Assembly (NCBI GenBank): GCA_002483445.1
Contig: DLHY01000067.1
Location: forward strand, 1-42,427
Length of the DNA: 42,427 bases
Source of the DNA: Blastocatellia bacterium UBA7656
GTDB lineage: Bacteria; Acidobacteriota; Blastocatellia; UBA7656
Reading direction: 5' to 3'
Every line of letters starts with the position of its first letter. Positions within the stretch are counted from its first letter, which is position 1. Position numbers and translations under genes: made by a program. Positions 33,155 through 41,281 of this stretch are shown here, one piece after another. The notes under the pieces are model-generated. The model was given only the letters and a program-made list of their open reading frames with translations. It had not been told where the DNA came from and ran no database searches.

Positions 33155-33616
33155 TTATCGTTCTCCTCTATCTTCAGAGATCGTCTTATAAGTAACGTAA
33201 CCGGCTTCGATCATCGCCGCAAACGCGGGCGCAAACAGCGCCGCAAGGATAGCGACCGGATTGAAATAACCCGTCCAGTTCGCCGCGTAAACTACGAGTC
33301 CGATTATCACCCACCGGAGTATGAACTTCATCGAAGTACCCGGCGGAGCCATTCGCTCCGCTTCTTCGAATATTGAGCGAAGCGAAGCGTGAAGCCACTT
33401 GAAATTAAAGAGCGCCATCGCGCCGCCAAGCAAAAGGCCCAGAGTGAATCGTCGGTCGGCAAACACGGCTGATGCGATTGCCGCGATGGCGATTATTGAA
33501 ACGATGTTTCGCCAGAGGCGGCGCTCGACCTGCGAAGGCTCGGTAAAGCGACCGGTCTCAGCAGTCGGCAAGTCGCTCACATCGGACGGCGTCTCTCGGT
33601 CGCCAGTTTGGGCCAT
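33155..33616 (-). CDS. atpI: ATP synthase subunit I (AtpI-like)
   Basis: 153 residues. Four hydrophobic spans (IVSIIAIAAIASAVFA; FTLGLLLGGAMALFNF; FILRWVIIGLVVYAANW; PVAILAALFAPAFAAMIEAG) match the small AtpI family, a Mg2+/assembly factor encoded first in F-type operons. The N-terminal ~38 residues are polar. ATG 33616 is chosen; the frame extends to a TTG at 33640 without an RBS. Its place directly before atpB supports the call; no other atp gene (b, delta, alpha, gamma, beta, epsilon) is present in the window, so the operon is split. Confidence 0.8.
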   Translation of the reverse strand: MAQTGDRETPSDVSDLPTAETGRFTEPSQVERRLWRNIVSIIAIAAIASAVFADRRFTLGLLLGGAMALFNFKWLHASLRSIFEEAERMAPPGTSMKFILRWVIIGLVVYAANWTGYFNPVAILAALFAPAFAAMIEAGYVTYKTISEDRGER

Positions 33617-33708
33617 GCTTAAAGGCGCTGATTTTAACAACGCGACGGAAGGATTGTCCAGAACGAGCCGCGCAGGAATCAGTTTGAAATTCCTGCTTTA
33701 TATTCAGG

Positions 33709-34188
33709 TCAGCGTAGTCGTTTTTCTGTGTGATCGGATTTGTTTTCTTCCTTGTCTTTTTGCGGAGGGAACTTCAGCGTGATCGCGCCTATGACTTTGA
33801 CCGGCTTTCCATTAAGCAGCGTAGGCCTGAACTTCCATTGCATCGCCGCATCAACGGCTGCTTTCCTGAGCAACTTGTGGCCTGAGAGGACGCGGGTGTT
33901 TGCGACATTGCCTTTCTCATCGATAGTGATTTCGACAACGACCGGCCCCTTCACGCCCACGAATCTTGCCCAGAAAGGATAAACAGGCTCCACGCGCCTG
34001 ATGGACTCGTCTTGCAATCTTCCGTGTCTTCCCGAATGGCCGCAGCAGGGCGTGCCTCCGGGGATTCCCTTTTGTTGAGCGAAACTCGTCTGAACTACTG
34101 AAGCAAAGCAGGCAAGCGTGAAAAGCGCGCAAAGAAATCTCTTTGAGGAATGGAACTGTAAACGAGCTTGATGTTTTTTCATCTTCAT
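33709..34188 (-). CDS. TonB C-terminal domain periplasmic protein
   Basis: 159 residues. A signal peptide (FLCALFTLACFASVVQTSFA) precedes a short Gly/Cys/His region (GTPCCGHSGRHGR) and a TonB_C domain: EPVYPFWARFVGVKGPVVVE, then ITIDEKGNVANTRVLSGHKL, AAVDAAMQWKFRP and GKPVKVIGAITLKF. The TonB N-terminal anchor, proline linker and ExbBD partners are absent, so it is not a classical energy transducer; many acidobacterial proteins carry this domain alone. The tail is highly charged (KDKEENKSDHTEKRLR). GAGG lies 5 nt before the ATG. Its partner is unknown. Confidence 0.8.
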   Translation of the reverse strand: MKMKKHQARLQFHSSKRFLCALFTLACFASVVQTSFAQQKGIPGGTPCCGHSGRHGRLQDESIRRVEPVYPFWARFVGVKGPVVVEITIDEKGNVANTRVLSGHKLLRKAAVDAAMQWKFRPTLLNGKPVKVIGAITLKFPPQKDKEENKSDHTEKRLR

Positions 34189-34248
34189 ATTGCCTCGACA
34201 CGTTTAGGGATCGATTATCTGCAATCTGCCTTTTGTCATAAATCAGCT

Positions 34249-35091
34249 TCAAACGGTCAATAGTGTTCCTTCTGAAATCCGCTGTTGCAGGAACGATGTG
34301 ATCTGCTCCAATTCAAGCGGAGCTTTCTCCTGTTTCCCTAAACAAGCAGCTATTCCATTCGCATCCGTACTCTTTCTTGATTTCAGTTCCAATCCAATCC
34401 GATCTTCTGTTGCATTCAAACAGTAGGCGTGAAAATGCATCGAGTCTCCAGGCTTTGCATCCGTTACGTGAGCGAAGGAAAACTCTCTTTCCATATAGGC
34501 AAGCATCCAGTCCTGCAAAACAAGCACCAGGTGTTTATTCAAACTCTCAAAAGTCTCGATCTTGTGGTGAAGCTGCACCAAAATTGTTTTCGCAGTCATT
34601 TTCCAGTTCAATCCATAAGGCTTCGAACCAATTTCTTCTTCAAGCTCGACGCCGACCGAATGCAGAAACCGTTGTCTCTCAGGCCATAGGGTTCCGGTGG
34701 TGTCGACGGCCTGCAATTCAATTCCAACAAAATCCACGACATTTCCTTTCCTGGCCGAAACAAGGAAGTAATCAATATGTCCCCCTGGTATGGCTGCTTC
34801 TGAGACCTTATGCAATTCATTTCCTGGCTCGTGCAATTTCAGCAAGTGTATGCAGTCCATAAACACCTGCCTTCTTTCCAAAAAACGATGAGGACATATT
34901 ATGACCTCTTTCGCGCTTTGCGCTCCATGTCTCACGGAGCAGGTTCCGATTGCGATCTCAGGCTGGCTCTTTCGGCATTTTACACATTGCTTCTCAAGGT
35001 ACTGGCAATAATGTTCTTCAACCACATTACTCCAGTCAACGTCCTGACGAGAGGTCGGCAATGTAAAAAGCTCCAGAATCCGACTGGTCAT
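34249..35091 (-). CDS. NotI-family type II restriction endonuclease
   Basis: 280 residues. The Cys cluster C29, C36, C39, C51, C66 (HYCQYLEKQCVKC, IGTCSV, VIICPHRF) parallels the Fe-Cys4 fold of NotI, and D107 ... E125-L-Q127 (GGHIDYFL, VGIELQAVD) parallels NotI's PD-(D/E)XK variant triad D-E-x-Q. It should cut unmodified DNA at a specific site; the site cannot be read from sequence. The ATG at 35091 overlaps the methyltransferase stop (ATGA), so synthesis follows that of the methylase. A GTG at 35106 is also possible. GC is lower than in the flanking TPR gene, as expected for an acquired system. Confidence 0.78.
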   Translation of the reverse strand: MTSRILELFTLPTSRQDVDWSNVVEEHYCQYLEKQCVKCRKSQPEIAIGTCSVRHGAQSAKEVIICPHRFLERRQVFMDCIHLLKLHEPGNELHKVSEAAIPGGHIDYFLVSARKGNVVDFVGIELQAVDTTGTLWPERQRFLHSVGVELEEEIGSKPYGLNWKMTAKTILVQLHHKIETFESLNKHLVLVLQDWMLAYMEREFSFAHVTDAKPGDSMHFHAYCLNATEDRIGLELKSRKSTDANGIAACLGKQEKAPLELEQITSFLQQRISEGTLLTV

Positions 35092-36137
35092 AAAAGCCTG
35101 CGGCACCTCTCAGTTGCTATGTTGATATAATGCTGTGACAGGTCTATACCTACCGACTTTCGCTGGAGCCGCTGCGCGACATCATTCGTAGTGCCTGTGC
35201 CGCAGAATGGATCTAAGGCCATCCCACCTTGAGGACAGGTTGCAAGCAGCGGAATCTTGCATAAATCCTCCGGGTAAGTTGCATAATGCTCGCTTCTACC
35301 GGATGTGTCTTCAGGGAGAATGTCCCATACGTCACCGGGTTTGCTTCCGCCTGGATGATACTTGAGTATGTAAAAACCCCTTTGCATCAATTCCTTCGCT
35401 CTGCCTGAAACAGTTTCCGAATCTGAATGAGTGATCCTCTGCTGATTTCTTATCACCATACGGAAATCGGATAATTCGCCTCTGGCGACGGATGCCAAAG
35501 TCGATTCCAAAGCGCGAAAAGCTGTCTCTTTTTCTGAAGCTGTGAGCGACGTAGACAATTCGATTTGTCTTCTATAGCGAATGCCTGTAACTCCGGTGGC
35601 AGACACGACAGCGCCATTTTTGACTCTGGCTTCTCTCGGTTTCGATCTTATCGAATCAATATCGTAATAAAAATCTTTCCGCTGTTTTACGAAGTGAAAA
35701 ACGTGTTCATGAACGTTGCGCAGTTTGTCTGTCGAGTTGTCCGGCCCTTTGATCTTATTCCAGATCACGTCGTTTCTCAGCATCCAGCCTTGCCTGTCAA
35801 TCATCGCTAAAGCGATACGCCAGGGTATTCCGACCAAACCTTTATCTTTGTATGTATCGCCTATGTTAAGCCAGAAAGAGCCTGTTGCTTTAAGCAGTCT
35901 TTTAACTTCGTCGAAGATCGCCAGCAGGTTCCCTATATACTGTTCGCAGGTCTGCTCCAAACCGTTCCCGCCCGATGCATATTCTCTTTTGCCCCAGTAG
36001 GGCGGGCTTGTCATGCAAAAGTCAACCGATTCATCAGGGATTGCCTTTAACACCTCCAGCGCGTCGCCACAAAAAAACAACGGACGAAAAGTCGGCTCTT
36101 CAATATAGCTTTCAAATTGCTTTTTATAGTTGGTCAT
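35088..36137 (-). CDS. Site-specific DNA methyltransferase (beta-class N4-C/N6-A type)
   Basis: 349 residues. Motif IV TSPPYW (residues 43-48) precedes motif I DPFCGTGTTN (309-318), the beta-class order, and SPPYW favours N4-cytosine methylation, though N6-adenine is possible. The target recognition region lies between them (~150-290). A later block (VGIDLSQHYINIATERC) is the usual post-motif I strand. It protects the host site from the NotI-like nuclease, whose start codon overlaps its stop by 4 nt. Methylase first, nuclease second is the safer order for establishment. GAGAAGG abuts the ATG. Confidence 0.9.
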   Translation of the reverse strand: MTNYKKQFESYIEEPTFRPLFFCGDALEVLKAIPDESVDFCMTSPPYWGKREYASGGNGLEQTCEQYIGNLLAIFDEVKRLLKATGSFWLNIGDTYKDKGLVGIPWRIALAMIDRQGWMLRNDVIWNKIKGPDNSTDKLRNVHEHVFHFVKQRKDFYYDIDSIRSKPREARVKNGAVVSATGVTGIRYRRQIELSTSLTASEKETAFRALESTLASVARGELSDFRMVIRNQQRITHSDSETVSGRAKELMQRGFYILKYHPGGSKPGDVWDILPEDTSGRSEHYATYPEDLCKIPLLATCPQGGMALDPFCGTGTTNDVAQRLQRKSVGIDLSQHYINIATERCRRLL

Positions 36138-36179
36138 TCCTTCTCTTTCTCAAGAATGATTTTTCAGGATCGAAGCCGC

Positions 36180-39100
36180 TCAATCCCCTTCTCCCTCGCC
36201 CGCCGAGGCCGAAAGGTTTTCTTCCTCATCCAAAGGGACGGGAGACGCAAGCGGTCGAGTGTGGCCCTGCGCGCTCACGGCGTCATCGGCTGAGGCGGGA
36301 GCCTGACGAAGCCCCGATTCCAAATCCTCCGTTATCCGCCCGACCCTGATCGTCTCAGGCTCCGTTGCCAGCGCGCGGGTTTCGCCGCTCGCCCTGGCCA
36401 CGGAACCCTGACGCTGACGCACCGCGATTGAATACTCTTCGTTGGCCGCCTCAAGCTCGCCCAGCGAATAAAGCACCCGCCCTAGATCCTGATGCGCTTC
36501 CGGGTAGTAGCCGCCTCGCTGATCGATTGCCGTGCGATAGGCTTTCACAGCCGATTCCGCGTCGCGGCTGCGAATGTAGGCCGCGCCAATCTGATAGTAA
36601 GCCTCCGGGTAAACTCCGCCCGATTGATCTATCGCCGTCTGATACGAATCGAGCGCGGACGATACGTCTCCCTGACGAGCGAACAAAACGCCTACCTGAA
36701 AATGAGCTTCGGGAAATGCCCCGCCCTGCTGCTCGATGGCAAGCCCCAATTCGTTCATCGCCTCCGCGTAGTTGCCTGCGCGAACCAGCGCGCGACCCAG
36801 TTCATAATGCGCCCGCGGGAAGACGCTCCCGCGTTGCTCTATCGCCTGTCGAAACTCCGCCATGGCCTGTTCGCTCTGCCCCATTTCATAAAGCACGCGA
36901 CCGAGATCGTGATGAGCTTCGGGGAATTTGCCCGACGATTCCCGCTGCGCGATGGCGGTCTCCAGTTCCGCGCGAGCTTCTTCCAGCGCGCCGCTTTCAT
37001 GAAGAGCGCGACCCAAATTGCGATGCGCCTCCGCATCATTGCCGCCGCTGCGCGCTAACGCCTCGCGGTACTGCTTGATCGCTTCTTCCAATCGACCGCG
37101 CCCGTAAAGCACGAGTCCCAGATCGTGATGAGCGTCGGCGGCGGTGTCGCCCTGACTGATCGCTTTTTCTATCTGTTCAGCGGCGCGGTCGAGATGGCCG
37201 AGCCGCGCAAGGGCGTTGCCCAGATTGCGATGCGCGTCCGGGTAATTCCCCTTCTGCTGACTGATCGCCGTTTCATAAGCGCGGGCGGCCTCTTCAATCT
37301 CCCCCTTGGCATAAAGCGCGTTGCCGAGATTGTAGTGAGCCTCAGCGTAGCGACTCCCCCGCTGCTCGATAGCGACCTGATACGCATCGATTGCTCCGTC
37401 GATTTCTCCGAGGTCGTAAAGCGCGACTCCGAGGTTATGCCAAGCGGCGGGGAAATTCTCCGCTGGCCCCGATACCGCGCGATTGAAATTCGTTATCGCT
37501 TCTTCCAGTTGTCCGGCTTCGTAAAGAGCCAATCCGAGATCGTTGTACGCAAGCATGTAATCGGGCTTCTCTTCGATGGCGCGGCGATAGGAGGCAATCG
37601 CGCCGTCGATATCGGCGAGGTCGTAAAGAATCCGTCCGAGGTCGCGATGCGCTTCGGCCAGATGCGAATCGAGTTTGATCGCCGCGTTGAGGGCATCAGC
37701 CGCCGAGTCGAGGTCGCCCATCTCGTAAAGCGAGCGACCGAGCAGGTGATGAGCTTCGGGGAAAAGATCGCTGCGCTCCGATATCACCTGTCGGCACGTC
37801 TCGATCACATCCGCGAGATCGCCCCGATCATAAAGCGAGCGCGCAAGGTCAAGATGAGCTTCGGGGAAATCAGGCTGTTTTGCGATAGCGCGGCGGAACT
37901 CCTCGACCGACTGATCGAGCTCGCCCGCGCGATAAAGAGCGAGGCCGAGGCGATGATGCGCCCACGGCATCTCGTCGTTGAGATCGAGCGCGCGGCGCAA
38001 TTCCTTGATCGCCGCGTCCGTTTCGCCCACTTCCAAAAGCACGGAGCCGAGGCTGTAATGCGCCGACGGATAACTCTGGTTTTCGGCTATCGCCGCGCGG
38101 AAGGCTTCTATGGCCTGGTTCATTTCGCCCGCGCGGGTGTAAGCGAGTCCCAGATTGTAATGAGCTTCGGGGTATGGCCCTGTGCGGCTCGATATAGCCG
38201 CGCGATAGGCTTCAATCGAGCTTTGCACATCGCCTTTTGCGTTGTAGGAAGCGCCGAGCCAGAAATGCGCTTCGGCGAAATCGGCTGAAAGGTCTATGGC
38301 CTTGCGTTGCGCGCCGATTGATTCGTCAAGCTGACCCTTGCTGAAGTAAGCCAATCCCAAATCGTGATAGCCTTCAGCGAAATTGCCGTCGCGCTGATCT
38401 ATCGCCGTGCGAAGAGATTGAACCGCGCTATCGAGATCGCCCGTGCGATAAAGCGCGCGTCCGAGATGGTGATAAGCGCGAGGATAAACAGGTTGTTGAG
38501 AGATGGCTTTGCGAAGTTCTTCAATCGCTTCCGCGAACTTGCCCATATCGAACAGAGCAAGCCCAAGCCCGTAATGCGCCTGGGCGAAATCCCCGTCGCG
38601 CTGACGTATGGCATCGCCAAAAGCGCGGGCTGAATCCTCAAGATTGCCTCTGCGGTAAAGCGCGTGGCCGAGATCATGGCACGCTTCGGGAAAGTTTGCG
38701 TTCTGCTCGATAGCCGTTCTGAAAGCGTTGATCGCCAGATCAGATTTGTTTTCGGCGGCGAAGATGCGGCCCAGTTCATAATAAGCGTCGGGGAAGTTGC
38801 CGCCGCGGAGATTGATCGCCGCGCCCAACTCTTCGGTCGCCGATGAAGCGTCGCCGAGGTTGTAAAGCGCAAGGCCCAGATCGAAATGCGCTCGCGGAAA
38901 AAGCGGGTTTTGTTCTATCGCCTTGCGATGAGCCGCTACTGCTTCCGTCATATTGCCCAATCGCGCAAGCGCCATTCCGAGATTGTGATAAGCCCACGGG
39001 AAATCGCTGCGCTGAGATATGGCCGTGTTGAAGCAGGTGATGGCGTCTTTCAAATTCCCCTGTCGCGCAAGCACGCGACCGAGTTCGTAATGAGCTTCCG

Positions 39101-39851
39101 GGTAGAAAGCCTGCTCGCTGAGAGCGGCTCGCAATTCAGTGATCGATTCCTCGACACGTCCCATCGTGTGAAGCGCGCGACCAAGCTCGAAGTGAGCCTG
39201 CGGGAATCGCGCTCGCCGCTGAAGTATGGCTGCGCGGAATGATTCGACCGCCGATGCGAGATCGCCTTTTTCCATAAGCACGAGGCCGAGTTCGAATTGA
39301 GCTTCCGGGTAAGCGCCCTGACGCTGATCCAGAGCGCGGCGAAAAGCCGCTGCCGCTCCATCGATGTCTCCCTGACGCGCAAGCGATTCGCCCAGACTGT
39401 GCCATGCCTTCGGAAATTCGCCGCCGCGCTGTTCGACTGCCTGACGAAAAGCTCTGGTCGCTTCGTCCATCTGGCCGCGCCGCATAAGCGCGGTTCCCAG
39501 ATTGTGCCACGCCCAGGGATGATTGCCGCTTCGTTGTTCTATGGCTTTGCGATACGCGGCGATGGCCTGATCGTAATTGCCCAGTCGAGCCAGCGTCAGT
39601 CCGAGCGCGTAATAGGCATCCGGGTTTTCCGGCTGTTGCTCGATTGATTTGCGGAAGGCTTCGATTGCGCCGTCGAGGTCTCCGGCATCGACGAGCGCGC
39701 GAGCAAGCTGATACCAGGCTCGCGGGAATACATCGTCGCGCATCTGAATAGCCATCCGATAGCTGCTCACAGCCTCGTCGAGCCATCCTTTATTATGAAA
39801 GCTGATCCCTTTTTCAAGGTATTGTTGAGCGGTGTTTGCAGAAGCGGTCAT
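36180..39851 (-). CDS. Giant tetratricopeptide-repeat protein, 33 tandem TPRs
   Basis: 1223 residues. I count 32 full units plus a degenerate first, each 34 or 35 residues (one 37), of pattern 'PEAHYxLGxxLxxxGxxxxAIxxxRxAIxQRxGxF'. The 35-residue units carry one extra residue before the next Pro, as in QRGGEFPKAW. The first ~12 residues and a ~75-residue acidic tail (LASPVPLDEEENLSA...GEGEGD) flank the array. There is no signal peptide, membrane span or enzymatic domain, so it is a cytoplasmic scaffold solenoid of about eight-TPR turns, repeated. GGAG lies 8 nt before the ATG. Partners are unknown. It lies on the same strand as the R-M genes, 43 nt ahead of the methyltransferase. Confidence 0.92.
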   Translation of the reverse strand: MTASANTAQQYLEKGISFHNKGWLDEAVSSYRMAIQMRDDVFPRAWYQLARALVDAGDLDGAIEAFRKSIEQQPENPDAYYALGLTLARLGNYDQAIAAYRKAIEQRSGNHPWAWHNLGTALMRRGQMDEATRAFRQAVEQRGGEFPKAWHSLGESLARQGDIDGAAAAFRRALDQRQGAYPEAQFELGLVLMEKGDLASAVESFRAAILQRRARFPQAHFELGRALHTMGRVEESITELRAALSEQAFYPEAHYELGRVLARQGNLKDAITCFNTAISQRSDFPWAYHNLGMALARLGNMTEAVAAHRKAIEQNPLFPRAHFDLGLALYNLGDASSATEELGAAINLRGGNFPDAYYELGRIFAAENKSDLAINAFRTAIEQNANFPEACHDLGHALYRRGNLEDSARAFGDAIRQRDGDFAQAHYGLGLALFDMGKFAEAIEELRKAISQQPVYPRAYHHLGRALYRTGDLDSAVQSLRTAIDQRDGNFAEGYHDLGLAYFSKGQLDESIGAQRKAIDLSADFAEAHFWLGASYNAKGDVQSSIEAYRAAISSRTGPYPEAHYNLGLAYTRAGEMNQAIEAFRAAIAENQSYPSAHYSLGSVLLEVGETDAAIKELRRALDLNDEMPWAHHRLGLALYRAGELDQSVEEFRRAIAKQPDFPEAHLDLARSLYDRGDLADVIETCRQVISERSDLFPEAHHLLGRSLYEMGDLDSAADALNAAIKLDSHLAEAHRDLGRILYDLADIDGAIASYRRAIEEKPDYMLAYNDLGLALYEAGQLEEAITNFNRAVSGPAENFPAAWHNLGVALYDLGEIDGAIDAYQVAIEQRGSRYAEAHYNLGNALYAKGEIEEAARAYETAISQQKGNYPDAHRNLGNALARLGHLDRAAEQIEKAISQGDTAADAHHDLGLVLYGRGRLEEAIKQYREALARSGGNDAEAHRNLGRALHESGALEEARAELETAIAQRESSGKFPEAHHDLGRVLYEMGQSEQAMAEFRQAIEQRGSVFPRAHYELGRALVRAGNYAEAMNELGLAIEQQGGAFPEAHFQVGVLFARQGDVSSALDSYQTAIDQSGGVYPEAYYQIGAAYIRSRDAESAVKAYRTAIDQRGGYYPEAHQDLGRVLYSLGELEAANEEYSIAVRQRQGSVARASGETRALATEPETIRVGRITEDLESGLRQAPASADDAVSAQGHTRPLASPVPLDEEENLSASAGEGEGD

Positions 39852-40017
39852 GATTGAATCTCCTGATGTAAAGCAAGCTGAAAGCCTGCGTCTGACGAAA
39901 CGCTATCGAATGACAAGCCGTCGAGGGCAGCCGGACTGGGGAATATCCGGTATCCGACTGTGGCCTGAAAATCTTACATCCGCCGCCGAGGAAGCGCAAA
40001 AATAACTTCACTCAGTG

Positions 40018-40134
40018 AATGGGGGATGAGTGGAAGATGAAGAGGTGATCGGGTGAAGAGGTGAAGGGGTGAAAGAGTTTTATCACCTCCTCACCTCCTC
40101 ACCTCTTCACCTCTTCACCCGATCCTATCCCATC
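40018..40134 (-). repeat. GAGGTGAAGA-word hairpin element, copy 2
   Basis: Read on the minus strand it runs GATGGGATAGGATCGGGTG, AAGAGGTGAAGAGGTGAGG, AGGTGATAAAACTCTTTCACC, CTTCACC... and ends ...CACCTCTTCATCTTCCACTC and ATCCCCCATT. Order, central loop and end words match copy 1 at 11673. It supplies the last residues (SGEEVKR) and TGA of the LysR gene. The remainder of 39852-40098 holds no gene I can support. Confidence 0.8.
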
Positions 40135-41007
40135 TTTGCCTGTGAGGATTTCTATGAACCGTTGCGTGGCTGCGCTCAACTCCTTGCCCTTGCGATGAAT
40201 CAGCGCGATGGGTCGGGTGAAGCTTTTGGTGAAGCTGACGGCTTTGAGGGTTCCGCCGCGCACTTCGTTTTCGACTGTCGCTCGCGGCAGTATCGCCACG
40301 CCGAGATCGGCTTCTATGGATCGCTTGATGGTTTCTATGTTGTCGAACTCCATCGCATAGCGAGCCTGCACTCCATGCTCGCGCAGTATCTTATCGACCG
40401 CCTTGCGGGTCGGTATGTCGCGCTCGAATCCGATGAAACTCTGTCCTTTCAGGCATCCCACTTCGATACGCCTTCGCGAAGAGAGATCATGTCGCGGGCT
40501 GCACACCAGCACGAGTTTGTCGCTGCGGAACGGGATGATTTCTATCTGAGGCCGCGCCACGGGGTATGCGACTATGCCCAGATCGATCAGGCCGTTTGAG
40601 GCGTCTTCGTAGATTTTATTCGGGCGGCTGTATTCGACGTGGATGTTGACCTGCGGGTATTTTTTTATGAATCGGGTGATGTGCGGCGATAACTCATGGA
40701 GTCCGACTGAATAAATAGTTTCGAGTCGAACCTGCCCGCTTACGGTTTCGCTGAGGTTTTTCACCTCCTCGTTGAGTGAGTTGTAACGAAGTATGATTTC
40801 TCGGCAGCCCTGATAGAAGAGCAGGCCGGCGGCGGTCGGCACGATGCCGTTGCGGGTTCTTTCGACGAATTTGCGGTCGAATCTTTCTTCGAGCGCGCGC
40901 ACCTGCTGGCTGACGGCTGACTGCGAGACGAAGTTCTTCGAGGCGGCTTTCGAAAAGCTGCGCGTATCGATGAGGTCGCAGAATACTTTTAGAGATTCGA
41001 TATGCAT
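40099..41007 (-). CDS. LysR-type transcriptional regulator
   Basis: 302 residues. The N-terminal winged HTH (LKVFCDLIDTRSFSKAASKN, then SQSAVSQQVRALEERF and KFVERT) is the LysR signature. Residues ~90-295 form the two-lobed effector domain (VRLETIYSVGLHELSPHI, IDLGIVAYPV, DLGVAILPRATVE). It should bind a small-molecule effector and regulate a nearby promoter; the divergent gene at 41282 and the intergenic region 41008-41281 are the obvious candidates, but no T-N11-A box stands out. The C-terminal residues GSGEEVKR come from the hairpin element, so the native end has been replaced. Confidence 0.9.
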   Translation of the reverse strand: MHIESLKVFCDLIDTRSFSKAASKNFVSQSAVSQQVRALEERFDRKFVERTRNGIVPTAAGLLFYQGCREIILRYNSLNEEVKNLSETVSGQVRLETIYSVGLHELSPHITRFIKKYPQVNIHVEYSRPNKIYEDASNGLIDLGIVAYPVARPQIEIIPFRSDKLVLVCSPRHDLSSRRRIEVGCLKGQSFIGFERDIPTRKAVDKILREHGVQARYAMEFDNIETIKRSIEADLGVAILPRATVENEVRGGTLKAVSFTKSFTRPIALIHRKGKELSAATQRFIEILTGKDGIGSGEEVKR

Positions 41008-41281
41008 ACCATCTCGCTCCGCTCGTCCGCTAATTTATAGCATATCTTTTCTGTTAGCTCGAATGTAGATATCCGCAGCAGCCCGTAGGGACGGCCCTAC
41101 AGCTACCGACTTTGCAATAGTCTTCGGAGAGCAAAGAGTGTATTGACCCTGCCCCTCTAGCAATATAGACTCGTGCGCAGTCTCCCGGTAGGTACAGTGA
41201 TTGGCCAGACAGGCAACCTCTCATCAAAAGAATCCTTTGCCTTGATCAGCTACCTCAAAAAATGTTTGTGTAGGAGAAAAA

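Noticed and set aside
34249..35091. The gene as a phage or conserved hypothetical protein unrelated to restriction
   Set aside because: The Cys cluster, the E-x-Q motif and the ATGA overlap with a DNA methyltransferase together favour a NotI-like nuclease.
36365..39031. Long plus-strand open frames opposite the TPR gene
   Set aside because: They are by-products of the high-GC, repetitive coding of the minus strand; they lack RBS, and their translations have no recognisable domain.
36180..39851. Regular ~102-105-bp periodicity that could look like a CRISPR or tandem DNA repeat
   Set aside because: The period equals 34-35 codons and the repeats vary at the DNA level while the TPR consensus is kept; no conserved DNA repeat with unique spacers exists.
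41080..41120. GTAGGGacggCCCTAC inverted repeat between the LysR gene and the PPC gene
   Set aside because: Six base pairs with a 4-nt loop, no T run and no match to a LysR box; too weak to call a site.
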